From: Bacteroidales bacterium
GTDB taxonomy: Bacteria; Bacteroidota; Bacteroidia; Bacteroidales; P3
Assembly: GCA_024685285.1 (NCBI GenBank)
Contig: JAIKVZ010000012.1
Coordinates: forward strand, 1-64,000
Length of the DNA: 64,000 bases
Reading direction: 5' to 3'
A program made the position numbers and the translations under genes. Within the stretch, counting starts at the first letter, position 1, and every line of letters starts with the position of its first letter. Positions 24,683 through 33,261 of this stretch are shown here, piece by piece. Below the pieces are notes generated by a model. The model did not search any database, was not told the DNA's origin, and saw only the letters and a program-made list of their open reading frames with translations.

Positions 24683-26237
24683 GCTCGCGCGTCAGTGTGC
24701 GTGTGGCGGCCGAAGTGGTGTTTTTCACAATCTTTTGGCCGGTAGAGGTTCTCGAGGTGGTCTTTTTGCCACTCACTTTGTCGCTTACGGCTGTGCCGAC
24801 AGCCGTAGCCACGGTGGCCGTGGCGGCGGTGATTACGGCTTTGAGCAGTTTGGAACCCACGCCTGCGGCAATCTTTTTCCCGCCAGCCGAATTGTCCGAC
24901 CCCTTACGGGCTATGCTCTTTTCGGGTGTCTCGACTTGTTCGGCCAGCGCTGTCTCGGCCTCGTTGAGTAGCACTTCGAAGGCACTTTCGCGGTCGACCA
25001 TCGTGTCGTACTTGCCGTAGATGGGGCTGCGCTTCACAATGTCGAGCCGCTGTCCCTCGCTTATGGCACCAATCTGGCTCAGCGGGAAGAGAATTCTGGC
25101 GCGCTGAACCACCGACGGTGCTCCCTTCTCGTCAAGGAAACTGACCAATGCTTCGCCGGTTTCGAGGTTGGTAATGGCCTCGTCGGTCTTGAAGGCTGGG
25201 TTAGGTCTGAAGGTGTCGGCTGCGGTGCGCACGGCGCGCTGGTCCTTGGGCGTGTAGGCGCGCAGAGCGTGCTGCACGCGGTTGCCCAGCTGGCCGAGTA
25301 TGTTTTCGGGTATGTCGGTGGGGCTTTGGGTCACAAAGTAGATGCCCACCCCCTTGGAGCGGATGAGGCGTATCACCTGCTCAATTTTGTCGACCAACGC
25401 TTTCGAGGTGTCTTCGAAGAGGGTGTGCGCCTCGTCGAAGAAGAATACCAGCCGCGGCAACTCCTGGTCGCCCACCTCGGGCAGGGTGGAGTAGAGCTCG
25501 CTCAGCAGCCAGAGCAGGAAGGTGCTGTAGAGCTTGGGCTGCAGCATCAGCTTGTCGGCGGCCAGCACGTTCATAATGCCGCGTCCGCCCTCGGTTTGCA
25601 GCAGGTCGGTTATGTCGAATGCCGGCTCGCCGAAGAAACGGTCGGCCCCCTGGTTCTCGAGCTGCAGCAGTGCACGCTGGATGGCACCCACCGTGGCGGC
25701 CGATATGTTGCCGTATCGGGTGGTGTATTCCTTGGCGTGCTGCGACACATAGTCCAGCATGGCGCGCAGGTCCTTCATGTCGAGGATGAGCAGGCCGCGC
25801 TCGTCGGCAATGCGGAACACGATGTTGAGCACCCCGTCCTGCGTCTCGTTGAGGCCCAGCAGGCGGCTCAGCAGCTGCGGCCCCATCTGGCTCACGGTGG
25901 CGCGTATGGGGTGGCCCTGCTCGCCATACACGTCGAAAAACCTCACCGGGCAGGCCTGGAAGTGTGGGTCGGCAATGCCAAACTCGTCCTTGCGCTTGGC
26001 TATGAATCCGCTCATGGCCCCGGGCTGGCTTATGCCGCTCAGGTCGCCCTTCATGTCGGCCATGAAACATGGCACCCCGGCCTGGCCGAAAGTCTCGGCC
26101 AGCACCTGCAAGGTCACTGTCTTGCCCGTGCCGGTGGCTCCGGCAATGAGTCCGTGACGGTTGGCCATCCGGCCGTTGATGGCGAGAGGACCCTCGCTGC
26201 AGTGGGCCACATAGAGCCCGTGTTCGTTGTCGTACAT
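24648..26237 (-). CDS. HerA-like DUF853 family ATPase
   Basis: 529 residues. Walker A GLIAGATGTGKTVTLQ lies near residue 30, followed by FMADMKGDLSG; Walker B is VFFFDEAHTLF, and VGIYFVTQSPTDIPENILGQLGNRVQHALR is the sensor and arginine-finger region. This matches DUF853 (E. coli YjgR), related to HerA/FtsK translocases; cellular role unknown. The C-terminal 100 residues are Ala/Thr/Lys/Arg-rich and less conserved. Start at 26237 (MYDNEHG) lies after the promoter; an upstream ATG at 26300 precedes it and is rejected. Confidence 0.88.
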   Translation of the reverse strand: MYDNEHGLYVAHCSEGPLAINGRMANRHGLIAGATGTGKTVTLQVLAETFGQAGVPCFMADMKGDLSGISQPGAMSGFIAKRKDEFGIADPHFQACPVRFFDVYGEQGHPIRATVSQMGPQLLSRLLGLNETQDGVLNIVFRIADERGLLILDMKDLRAMLDYVSQHAKEYTTRYGNISAATVGAIQRALLQLENQGADRFFGEPAFDITDLLQTEGGRGIMNVLAADKLMLQPKLYSTFLLWLLSELYSTLPEVGDQELPRLVFFFDEAHTLFEDTSKALVDKIEQVIRLIRSKGVGIYFVTQSPTDIPENILGQLGNRVQHALRAYTPKDQRAVRTAADTFRPNPAFKTDEAITNLETGEALVSFLDEKGAPSVVQRARILFPLSQIGAISEGQRLDIVKRSPIYGKYDTMVDRESAFEVLLNEAETALAEQVETPEKSIARKGSDNSAGGKKIAAGVGSKLLKAVITAATATVATAVGTAVSDKVSGKKTTSRTSTGQKIVKNTTSAATRTLTRELTRGILGNLLK

Positions 26238-26270
26238 CGCTGTGGTGTTTTCAAGGATTAATTCAGACTG

Positions 26271-26301
26271 CAAAAATACAAAAAATGCCCGACATGACAA
26301 A
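26271..26301 (-). promoter_or_regulatory. Promoter of the HerA-like gene
   Basis: TATTTTTG then CAG (26278-26271), TTTGTCA (26301 downward), spacing 19. Confidence 0.75.
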
Positions 26302-26399
26302 ATATTTTTTTCAAGGCCTTACACGGCTGGGTACCTGCCGACGCATGAAACATGGCTGCCAAACCACTGAAAACCAGGCTAAAGACGGCCTTTCTTCGG

Positions 26400-26474
26400 C
26401 TATAGGACCTATAAACTATTACCCCCGCCGAACCCTACCCGACCTCAACCCGACCTTAACCCGAACCTAACCTA
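26400..26474 (-). repeat. Dispersed G-rich array, copy 3, with TATAG tail
   Basis: Four 11-bp units on the minus strand (26474-26430), then TAATAG/TTATAG/CTATAG at 7-9 base spacing (to 26400). It follows the terminator of the T9SS gene ending at 26552. Inverted 10-mers TGAAAACCAG (26368) and CTGGTTTTCA (26522) bound a 164-bp segment; a third copy at 26485 forms the hairpin. No gene lies in 26302-26551. Confidence 0.85.
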
Positions 26475-26484
26475 TCTATATTAT

Positions 26485-26531
26485 TGAAAACCAGATTGTT
26501 GTGTGGTGTTTTTGCAACAGGCTGGTTTTCA
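26485..26531 (-). terminator. Terminator-like hairpin of the 26552 T9SS gene
   Basis: Ten-bp stem CTGGTTTTCA/TGAAAACCAG with inner partial pairing (GTTG/CAAC), 21 bases after the stop codon; no strong U-run. Confidence 0.65.
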
Positions 26532-26551
26532 GAGGTTTAGTAAATTTCGGG

Positions 26552-27718
26552 CTAACGTATGGTCAATTTTTTGGTGGTGGTGCCGGCGGTGGTGACCAAG
26601 CGCACCAAGTAGCTGCCTCGCGGCAGGGCTGTGCAGTCCACCGCGGCGGCGGTGCCTCGGGCCGGACGGCTCTGCACCAAGCGGCCGGCGGCATCGTAGA
26701 GCTCGACGGCCTGCAGGTGGAACGACGAGAGCACCGTGGCTGTGCCGCCGGCCTCGACAATGCTGGGTATCAGCTGCGTATACCTTTCGAGCAGCTGCGG
26801 CGAGTAGATGGCGGCACCCGTGGTGTCAACGCCCGTGGTGTCGATTCCCTGCCCCGTGGTGTCTATTATCGTGGTGTCAATTGCCGTGGTGTCGAAATAG
26901 CTCAGCACCGTGTCCACCGGCGTGGGGGTGCTCCTGTTCGGGTCCGGCGTCAGGATGGGAAAGATGATATGGTGAAACCCAAATGGATTTGTAAAAATGC
27001 TCCAACTTTGAGACTCGTCGGTATAGCATTTATATGTCTTGGTATTAACCCTATACTGTTGATTTGTGCTATACGGGGTTACCAGTCCCAAGAACGGGGC
27101 TGAGTATGTTGTTGTTCCGCCTAATGTGTTTTCCACATGGAAGCAATTGGACGTTGTGCCAATATAAAAAGAATCTGTTACATAAAAGGCTGTGTCAAAG
27201 TATGTCTCGTGCAGGGGTGGCGTTATTTTTGAGCTATCTTGGGCATAAACGTAAATATTATTTATTACCTGAGACGGATCTGAGATGTTGTATATTCTGT
27301 GTGGAGGAAGAACATATCGTGGCACTGAAAATTGGTTGTAACCTGCTTTGGTCACTAAAACCATACTGTCGCCTATAGGTTTGTAGAGGCATGAATATTC
27401 TCTCCAATTCTCTCGGGAAGTGTCCGCATATGATGTCAACGGGATATTTGCCTCCATATACATGGCGCTTATTGCTACACCATATATCGTTATACCTTCA
27501 TCCACACTGTCAAGCATTAGTTGAACTGTATAGTATTCACCAGATAGACCTTTGGTGGACAAATAGGTGCATGTGCTGTCATTCAGCATAGGTACTAGGA
27601 CTGAGTCTTGCACTCGATAGTTGTCATAACTTCTCAGAGGAATGGGATGACCGTGCTGCGCAAATGCGGTAAACTGCAGCATCGTGACAAATACCAAAAA
27701 CAATACATTTTTTCTCAT
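26552..27718 (-). CDS. T9SS-exported protein with mosaic composition
   Basis: 388 residues. The ATG at 27718 gives MRKNVLFLVFVTMLQFTAFAQ, a signal peptide. Residues about 20-250 are beta-rich and unrecognised. A DTT-repeat linker follows (26820-26900), then a type A sorting domain (VELYDAAGRLV...LPRGSYLVRLVT...KKLTIR). DNA from 26552 to about 26950 is GC-rich like core genes, while the rest is AT-rich, suggesting a foreign body joined to a resident secretion tail. It starts 17 bases after the stop of the upstream secreted gene, so the two are probably co-transcribed. Confidence 0.85.
   Translation of the reverse strand: MRKNVLFLVFVTMLQFTAFAQHGHPIPLRSYDNYRVQDSVLVPMLNDSTCTYLSTKGLSGEYYTVQLMLDSVDEGITIYGVAISAMYMEANIPLTSYADTSRENWREYSCLYKPIGDSMVLVTKAGYNQFSVPRYVLPPHRIYNISDPSQVINNIYVYAQDSSKITPPLHETYFDTAFYVTDSFYIGTTSNCFHVENTLGGTTTYSAPFLGLVTPYSTNQQYRVNTKTYKCYTDESQSWSIFTNPFGFHHIIFPILTPDPNRSTPTPVDTVLSYFDTTAIDTTIIDTTGQGIDTTGVDTTGAAIYSPQLLERYTQLIPSIVEAGGTATVLSSFHLQAVELYDAAGRLVQSRPARGTAAAVDCTALPRGSYLVRLVTTAGTTTKKLTIR
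26820..26900 (-). repeat. Short tandem repeat encoding xxDTT units
   Basis: Five to six imperfect copies of a 15-21 bp unit encode ...DTTAIDTTIIDTT..., a Thr/Asp linker between the body and the sorting domain of the T9SS protein. Confidence 0.7.
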
Positions 27719-27735
27719 AATTCTATATTTTACAA

Positions 27736-29097
27736 TTACTGACATATTTTATTTATTATCATGGTTGCGATAGATAGTGTTGGTGATACCATGTTAATAC
27801 TTCTGTCTATAGGAAGCATTTCATCAAAATCTCTGACATCAGTAGTATATGGTAGGGCAAGTTCTATTACATCATTAGAGCATGAAGAACTGGGATTTGT
27901 GAAATCAAAGTTATGTAGAGTCAAGCGGTTTATTGGAAGCGTTCCGGACACTACAGCACTGTTGGTTGTGGATAAATTCACATCAAGAGAAGTGTTTCTA
28001 TTACCAAACGAAATATTCTCGTATCGGCAATCAATATTGAAAGCGGTATCCACATGAAGTATAGCACTAACAGTGCCATCGGTCGGTGTTAATAAATCAT
28101 GCAATAAATATATACCATCGTTCCAATAAGCCATATCTTTGACTTCGCCCGTAAAATTGTAGCCACTCACTGGTGAGGATATTATGTATCGCATATAATT
28201 ATTAGTGCCTGCATATAGTGACAACATAATGCCCCCGGGTGCTATCCCTGCTCTTGGAACAAGGTACGCCGTGGCTACCGTATCTCCGCCACAATGGACA
28301 ACGGCACCATTCCCTATGATAGCTGTATTACCCGTAGCATAGGGGACATTTGATGTGGCATCAAATATTGTCTCATTAGAACTAACAGGTTTGTTGAAAA
28401 ACCATACCTTATGAGGTCTCATATCAGGTTTGTTCTTACCTGCCACTACTACATAATTGTCTGTTATTGCAACATCATGAAATACCCAATCGGTTTTTCC
28501 AAAAGTATACATTTCCATTTGCCATGATGTTGATGTTGGTGAGGGTGCATAAGCATCAATAATACAAGAGGAAATGATGTGTGGTCCGGCGTTTCTCAAA
28601 CTGCACATTCCAATCAATATTAGGTGGATGTCACCAGAAACAGCCTTGAATGCGGCAATCTTATTCAGATTAACTATTGTGTCATTCCCAAAAACCAAAG
28701 GTGCAGGTGTTATGTTAATAGATAAACTTGTGGAAGGCGTCATTAATGATGACAACGATAGTCCCCCAAAAAATGATGTACCACTTGTGTTTGTTCCACA
28801 AAAATATGCAACGTTCTGATTTTTAAGGATACAGATGTCATTTACTCCATTGGCTACAGGCGTTGGAGAAAATGGCAAACGGTGAGATGTAGTGCCATCA
28901 AGCAATTTAGATAAACTGAAATAAGATCCTGTAGCATCTTCACTATATGTTAAGCAAGTATCGTTGGTAACACTTCGCACGATAGATCTTTGTGATGGTA
29001 TAGGTAAAGAAAATATTATTTCTTGTGCAATTGTGTTTTTCGCTGGAGCAATAATTGCCGTCATAATTATGGTCATTAATAAAGTGCTGTTTTTCAT
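27736..29097 (-). CDS. Secreted protein of unknown function
   Basis: 453 residues; N-terminus MKNSTLLMTIIMTAIIAPAK followed by NTIAQ is a signal peptide. The rest is beta-rich with blocks of similar spacing (KNQNVAYFCGTN, DNYVVVAGKNKPD, YWNDGIYLLHD), which could be a beta-propeller, but no named family is recognised. It ends MIINKICQ without a T9SS sorting domain. Strongly AT-rich compared with core genes. Co-directional with the T9SS gene 17 bases downstream; they may form a two-protein surface unit. Confidence 0.75.
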   Translation of the reverse strand: MKNSTLLMTIIMTAIIAPAKNTIAQEIIFSLPIPSQRSIVRSVTNDTCLTYSEDATGSYFSLSKLLDGTTSHRLPFSPTPVANGVNDICILKNQNVAYFCGTNTSGTSFFGGLSLSSLMTPSTSLSINITPAPLVFGNDTIVNLNKIAAFKAVSGDIHLILIGMCSLRNAGPHIISSCIIDAYAPSPTSTSWQMEMYTFGKTDWVFHDVAITDNYVVVAGKNKPDMRPHKVWFFNKPVSSNETIFDATSNVPYATGNTAIIGNGAVVHCGGDTVATAYLVPRAGIAPGGIMLSLYAGTNNYMRYIISSPVSGYNFTGEVKDMAYWNDGIYLLHDLLTPTDGTVSAILHVDTAFNIDCRYENISFGNRNTSLDVNLSTTNSAVVSGTLPINRLTLHNFDFTNPSSSCSNDVIELALPYTTDVRDFDEMLPIDRSINMVSPTLSIATMIINKICQ

Positions 29098-29133
29098 GGT
29101 GTTAATATGTGCTTGTTTATCTTATTATTTTTG

Positions 29134-29165
29134 CAAATATACATTTTTTTTCAAATAATGGCAAG
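29134..29165 (-). promoter_or_regulatory. Promoter of the 29097 secreted-protein gene
   Basis: TATATTTG then CA (29141-29134); CTTGCCA about 20 bases upstream. Confidence 0.6.
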
Positions 29166-29274
29166 TGTTTTCCGATTTTTCATATATAATAGACGACGGG
29201 AAGGCCAAAACGGCTCAAAATTTAACATTTATTTAAGATTATTTAACATTTGAGCAATATGGGTTGGTAAATGG

Positions 29275-29305
29275 CAGGGGCCGCAACGTTCCGTTGCGGC
29301 CCCTG
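29275..29305 (-). terminator. Strong stem-loop after rplS
   Basis: Perfect 14-bp stem CAGGGGCCGCAACG with its complement around a 3-base loop, 33 bases after the rplS stop. It lacks a U-run, so Rho-independent termination is likely but not certain. Confidence 0.7.
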
Positions 29306-29337
29306 TGGCCAAGTATATCTTGCTGAAGGGAGGGGGC

Positions 29338-29691
29338 TTAGTGCCTTCTCTCTTTAATACGGGCTTTCTTACCGGTGAGATTGCGCAGGTAGAAGATGCG
29401 GGCACGGCGCACGGCGCCACGTTTGTTGACGTCGATTTGCTCGATGGCCGGACTTGCGAAGGGGAAGATTCTCTCTACTCCAACTCCGTTGGCAATTTTG
29501 CGGACAGTAAAGGTCTCGGTAGCTCCGCTTCCGCTGCGTTGCAGCACAACGCCCTGGAAGTTCTGGATACGTTCTTTGTTTCCTTCTTTAATTTTGTAAT
29601 GGACAGTGATGGTATCGCCAGCCTTGAATTCGGGGAACTCCTTGCGCTCGACCAAATTCTCTACATATTGCATTAATTCAGTTTTTCCCAT
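29338..29691 (-). CDS. rplS: 50S ribosomal protein L19
   Basis: 117 residues, full length. Typical L19 sequence: [51 protein letters not shown] and a basic C-terminus. It sits at the 30S-50S interface. Placed last in the thrS-infC-rpmI-rplT run on the same strand, 47 bases after rplT, so it may share that transcript; a stem-loop follows it. Confidence 0.97.
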   Translation of the reverse strand: MGKTELMQYVENLVERKEFPEFKAGDTITVHYKIKEGNKERIQNFQGVVLQRSGSGATETFTVRKIANGVGVERIFPFASPAIEQIDVNKRGAVRRARIFYLRNLTGKKARIKERRH

Positions 29692-29738
29692 GACATGAAG
29701 TTTTTTATAGGTTAAAGACTTGGTTTATTGAGTTGGGC

Positions 29739-30083
29739 TTATTTAACCATCTTGACAACAGCGGCGAAAGCCTCGGGGTTGTTCATGGCCAGGTCGGCCA
29801 GGACTTTGCGGTTAAGCTCGATGTTGTTCTTGTGCAAGCCTCCCATAAAAACGGAGTAGGAAATCCCGTTGATGCGGCAACCGGCGTTGATGCGGTTGAT
29901 CCACAGCGAGCGGAATTCGCGCTTCTTGTTCTTTCTGTCGCGGTAGGCGTAGGTTTGACCTTTCTCCCATTTGTTTTTGGCGACGGTCCATACGTTTTTA
30001 CCTCTGCCCCAGTAGCCCTTGGTGCGGTTGAGGATTTTTTTTCTGCGTGCTCTTGAAGCAACGGCATTTACTGATCTTGGCAT
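29739..30083 (-). CDS. rplT: 50S ribosomal protein L20
   Basis: 114 residues, full length. [18 protein letters not shown] and [15 protein letters not shown] are the L20 hallmarks; the rest is basic and helical. L20 is needed early in 50S assembly. It follows rpmI after an unusually long spacer of 181 bases that carries AT-rich repeats. Confidence 0.97.
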   Translation of the reverse strand: MPRSVNAVASRARRKKILNRTKGYWGRGKNVWTVAKNKWEKGQTYAYRDRKNKKREFRSLWINRINAGCRINGISYSVFMGGLHKNNIELNRKVLADLAMNNPEAFAAVVKMVK

Positions 30084-30179
30084 TTTCTTTCTTTAATTTG
30101 TTTTTCGTTTAGGCGGAGGTTTCTTTGCGGTCCTCTCTTTGGTGCTCTAAACAATGGTTAATAACTCCTTTTTCGCTTT

Positions 30180-30266
30180 AAGATTAAAAGATTGAAAGAT
30201 ATGGAGATTAAAAGATTTCATTATTGCCTTTTAGTCTTTTTATCTTCTCGCCTTTTAGTCTTTTTT
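30180..30266. repeat. AT-rich direct and inverted repeats in the rpmI-rplT spacer
   Basis: AGATTAAAAGATT occurs at 30181 and 30206, and CCTTTTAGTCTTTTT at 30227 and 30251. The two pairs are partly complementary (AAAAGA/TCTTTT), so the transcript could fold. No gene in the spacer. Confidence 0.6.
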
Positions 30267-30459
30267 ACGCTAAAAGCATACGTTTCACGCGGCTTTCGTC
30301 GTCACGGCTGACCAGGGTGGTGTGGTCCAGATTGCGTTTCTGGGTGGTCTCCTTTTTGGTCAGGATGTGGCTGTGATAAGCATGCTTTCTTTTGATTTTG
30401 CCGGTGCCGGTGAAAGTGAAACGCTTCTTGGCAGCGGCCTTGGTTTTCATTTTAGGCAT
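30265..30459 (-). CDS. rpmI: 50S ribosomal protein L35
   Basis: 64 residues. [20 protein letters not shown] is the L35 signature, followed by basic residues and a conserved [18 protein letters not shown] end. Fifty bases downstream of infC, in the conserved order infC-rpmI-rplT. Confidence 0.97.
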   Translation of the reverse strand: MPKMKTKAAAKKRFTFTGTGKIKRKHAYHSHILTKKETTQKRNLDHTTLVSRDDESRVKRMLLA

Positions 30460-30509
30460 TACTTTACTGTTTTTTAAGTTAGACTATATTGGTGTGATAT
30501 ACTTGGTTT

Positions 30510-31082
30510 CTATTTCTTTGGGGCGATGATCATGAGCATGCGCTTGCCTTCGAGCCGGGGCATGACCTCGGGTTTGCCGTATTCGAGCAGTGCCTCGGCG
30601 AATTTGAGCAGCTGGGCCTCGCCCTGCTCTTTGTATACTATAGAGCGGCCGCGGAAGAAGACGTCGACCTTGACTTTGTTGCCTTCCTTGAGGAAACGGA
30701 TGGCGTGGTTGAGCTTGAACTCGAAGTCGTGGTCGTCGGTCTGCGGGCTGAGTCGTATCTCTTTGATGACGATTTTGGTTGAGTTGGCTTTGCGCTCTTT
30801 CTCACGTTTTTTCTGCTCGTAGAGATACTTTTGGTACTCGATGATTTTGCACACCGGCGGGTTGGCGCTGGGCGAAATCATCACTAAGTCCAGACCCTGG
30901 TCGTAGGCCAACTTGAGGGCGTCGCGGGTGTTCATGATGGTGGCCTCCATACCTTCGCCCACCACGCGTACCATGGGTACGTTGATGCGCTCATTGGTAA
31001 GGTGCTCGGGCTCTTTCCTGACGGGCCCGCGTCCGCGTCCTTGCTGTGGCGAGGTGCTGTTGGGTTTGAATGGTGCTGCTAT
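30510..31082 (-). CDS. infC: Translation initiation factor IF-3, apparent AUA start
   Basis: Binds the 30S subunit and checks start codon and initiator tRNA. The conserved core begins NERINVPMVRVVGEGME and ends with EVMPRLEGKRMLMIIAPKK. The first in-frame ATG (30974) would cut into the N-domain. Upstream, the frame stays open to a TAG at 31095-31097 and contains no ATG, GTG or TTG. An ATA at 31082-31080 follows an AGGAG by 9 bases and gives a 190-residue protein with a basic Gly/Arg/Pro-rich extension, as seen in other Bacteroidota. A near-cognate start is the known self-regulatory device of infC, usually AUU. Confidence 0.9.
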   Translation of the reverse strand: MAAPFKPNSTSPQQGRGRGPVRKEPEHLTNERINVPMVRVVGEGMEATIMNTRDALKLAYDQGLDLVMISPSANPPVCKIIEYQKYLYEQKKREKERKANSTKIVIKEIRLSPQTDDHDFEFKLNHAIRFLKEGNKVKVDVFFRGRSIVYKEQGEAQLLKFAEALLEYGKPEVMPRLEGKRMLMIIAPKK

Positions 31083-31091
31083 GGCTTGGCT

Positions 31092-31096
31092 CTCCT
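31092..31096 (-). promoter_or_regulatory. Ribosome binding site of infC
   Basis: AGGAG, 9 bases before the ATA. Clear Shine-Dalgarno sites are rare in Bacteroidota, so this supports the unusual start. Confidence 0.65.
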
Positions 31097-31123
31097 ATAT
31101 TAATTAATAATGTATGTTCAGGG

Positions 31124-33055
31124 TTACATGACTTGCGAGATTTCCTGCTCGATAATCTTGGCGAAGTCCTGCGGTGTCATTGCACCCAGGTCGCCGGCGC
31201 CTTGGCGGCGCACACTCACGGTGCCGTTCTCAATCTCTTTCTCGCCCAAGATGAGCATGAAGGGTATGCGTGCCAGCTCGGCATCGCGTATTTTGCGGCC
31301 AATCTTCTCGCTGCGCTCGTCAATGGTGCCGCGCAGGTCCATCTCGTCGAGTTTGGCCTTGAGTTCACGGGCTTGGTCGATGTATTTCTCGCTGACGGGC
31401 AGGATGATGAACTGCTCGGGGGTGAGCCACAGGGGGAACTTGCCGCCGGTGTGCTCTATGAGCACGGCGCAGAAACGCTCCATGGAGCCGAAGGGGGCGC
31501 GGTGAATCATGACGGGGCGGTGTTTCTGACCGTCGCTGCCTATGTATTCCAGACCGAAACGCTCGGGCAGGTTGTAGTCGACCTGGATGGTGCCCAGCTG
31601 CCAGCGGCGTCCGATGGCGTCTTTGACCATGAAGTCGAGTTTGGGGCCGTAGAATGCAGCCTCGCCCAACTCAACCTTGGCCTTGAGGCCTTTTTCCTTG
31701 CAGGCGTCGACGATGGCTTGCTCGGCGCGTGCCCAGTTTTCGTCAGAACCAACATACTTGGTGGTGTTGTTGGGGTCGCGGAGCGATATTTGGGCTTCGA
31801 AGGTCTCAAAACTGAGGGCCTTGAAGATTATTTCGATGATGTCCATCACCTTGAGGAACTCCTCCTTGACTTGGTCGGGACGGCAGAATATATGGGCGTC
31901 GTCCTGGGTGAATGAGCGAACCCTGGTGAGGCCGTGCAGCTCGCCGCTTTGCTCGTAGCGGTATACGGTGCCGAACTCGGCGTAGCGCAACGGCAGGTCC
32001 TTGTACGAATGGGGCTCATTCTTGTATATCATGCAGTGGTGGGGGCAGTTCATGGGCTTGAGCATATAGACCTCGCCCTCCTCGGGGGTGGTGATGGGGC
32101 GGAAACTGTCCTCGCCGTAGTGCTCCCAGTGGCCGGAGGTCTCATAGAGCTGTTTGCCGCCGATATGCGGGGTGATGACCTGCTGGTAGCCGTAGCGTTT
32201 TTGTATCTTGGTCAAGAAGGCCTGAAGGCGCAGACGCAGTTCGGTGCCCTTGGGCAGCCAGATGGGAAGACCCTTGCCGACGGTTTCGCTGAACATGAAG
32301 AGCCCCAGCTCCTTGCCAATCTTGCGGTGGTCGCGCTTCTTGGCTTCCTCGAGCATCACCATATATTCGTCCAGTTCTTTCTTCTTGGGGAAAGAGATGG
32401 CGTAGACGCGAGTAAGCTGGGGACGGTGCTCGTCGCCGCGCCAGTAGGCTCCGGCCAAGTTGATGAGCTTGACGGCCTTGATGGGGCTGAAGTCGACCAA
32501 ATGCGGTCCGCGGCAGAGGTCGGTGAACGAGCCGCTCTCGTAGAACGATATGGTACCGTCCTCCAAGGCGTCGATAAGCTCGACCTTGTACACCTCGTTA
32601 CGGCCCTTGAATTCTTTCAGAGCCTCGGCTTTGCTCACCTCGCGGCGGCGTATGGGGGTCTTGGCGCTCACCAGTTCTTGCATTTTCTTCTCAATCTTCT
32701 CAAAGTCGTCGCTCGATACCTCGTATTTGCCGAAGTCAATGTCGTAGTAGAATCCGTTCTCGATGGCGGGGCCTATGCCGAACTTGATGCCGGGATAGAG
32801 TTCGTTGAGGGCGGTGGCGAGCAAGTGGGCGCTGGTGTGCCAGAAAGTCTCCTTGCCTTCTTCGTCGTTCCAGGTCAGGAGCTGCACGGTGGCGTCGGTG
32901 TCGATGGGGCGATAGAGTTCCATGACTTTGTCGTTCACTTTGGCAGCCAAAACGTTGCGAGCCAAACCCTCGCTAATGCTTTTGGCTATGTCAAGGGGTG
33001 TGGTGCCAGCCTCAAACTGACGCACAGAACCATCTGGTAATGTGATATTTATCAT
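31124..33055 (-). CDS. thrS: Threonine-tRNA ligase
   Basis: 643 residues, full length. Domains: N-terminal TGS ([20 protein letters not shown]), editing domain with [16 protein letters not shown] and the later [13 protein letters not shown], class II catalytic core ([51 protein letters not shown]) and an anticodon-binding C-terminus. The core holds the zinc-binding Cys of MNCP and two histidines. First gene of thrS-infC-rpmI-rplT(-rplS). Its promoter at 33092-33122 leaves a short leader of about 30 bases with no visible T-box. Confidence 0.98.
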   Translation of the reverse strand: MINITLPDGSVRQFEAGTTPLDIAKSISEGLARNVLAAKVNDKVMELYRPIDTDATVQLLTWNDEEGKETFWHTSAHLLATALNELYPGIKFGIGPAIENGFYYDIDFGKYEVSSDDFEKIEKKMQELVSAKTPIRRREVSKAEALKEFKGRNEVYKVELIDALEDGTISFYESGSFTDLCRGPHLVDFSPIKAVKLINLAGAYWRGDEHRPQLTRVYAISFPKKKELDEYMVMLEEAKKRDHRKIGKELGLFMFSETVGKGLPIWLPKGTELRLRLQAFLTKIQKRYGYQQVITPHIGGKQLYETSGHWEHYGEDSFRPITTPEEGEVYMLKPMNCPHHCMIYKNEPHSYKDLPLRYAEFGTVYRYEQSGELHGLTRVRSFTQDDAHIFCRPDQVKEEFLKVMDIIEIIFKALSFETFEAQISLRDPNNTTKYVGSDENWARAEQAIVDACKEKGLKAKVELGEAAFYGPKLDFMVKDAIGRRWQLGTIQVDYNLPERFGLEYIGSDGQKHRPVMIHRAPFGSMERFCAVLIEHTGGKFPLWLTPEQFIILPVSEKYIDQARELKAKLDEMDLRGTIDERSEKIGRKIRDAELARIPFMLILGEKEIENGTVSVRRQGAGDLGAMTPQDFAKIIEQEISQVM

Positions 33056-33091
33056 GATATTTTTGTTCTTTTCCGTTCAAAAATTGCTCTG

Positions 33092-33122
33092 CAAAAATAC
33101 AACATTTTTTAGAATTGACAAA
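33092..33122 (-). promoter_or_regulatory. Promoter of thrS and the ribosomal genes behind it
   Basis: TATTTTTG then CAG (33099-33092), TTTGTCA (33122 downward), spacing 19. Confidence 0.75.
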
Positions 33123-33224
33123 AAAAACATTTTGGCCGACTACAACGAACTGCAACGATTCTTCAGTTTCGGGGGCTTTTGCAAAAAATTTCGTTGCAGT
33201 TTCCGACTTTTTCGTTGCAGTCGC

Positions 33225-33255
33225 TTGGCCTGTCTGGAAGAAATGCGTAACTTTG
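33225..33255 (+). promoter_or_regulatory. Promoter of the candidate RNA
   Basis: TAACTTTG then CAGC (33248-33255), and CTTGGCC at the -33 spacing (about 33224-33230). No coding frame starts downstream. Confidence 0.6.
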
Positions 33256-33261
33256 CAGCAG

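Noticed and set aside
31934-33040. 368-codon plus-strand open frame
   Set aside because: Antisense shadow of thrS; composition follows complementary third-codon bias.
33056-33124. T-box or other riboswitch before thrS
   Set aside because: The predicted leader is only about 30 bases and no T-box motif is visible.
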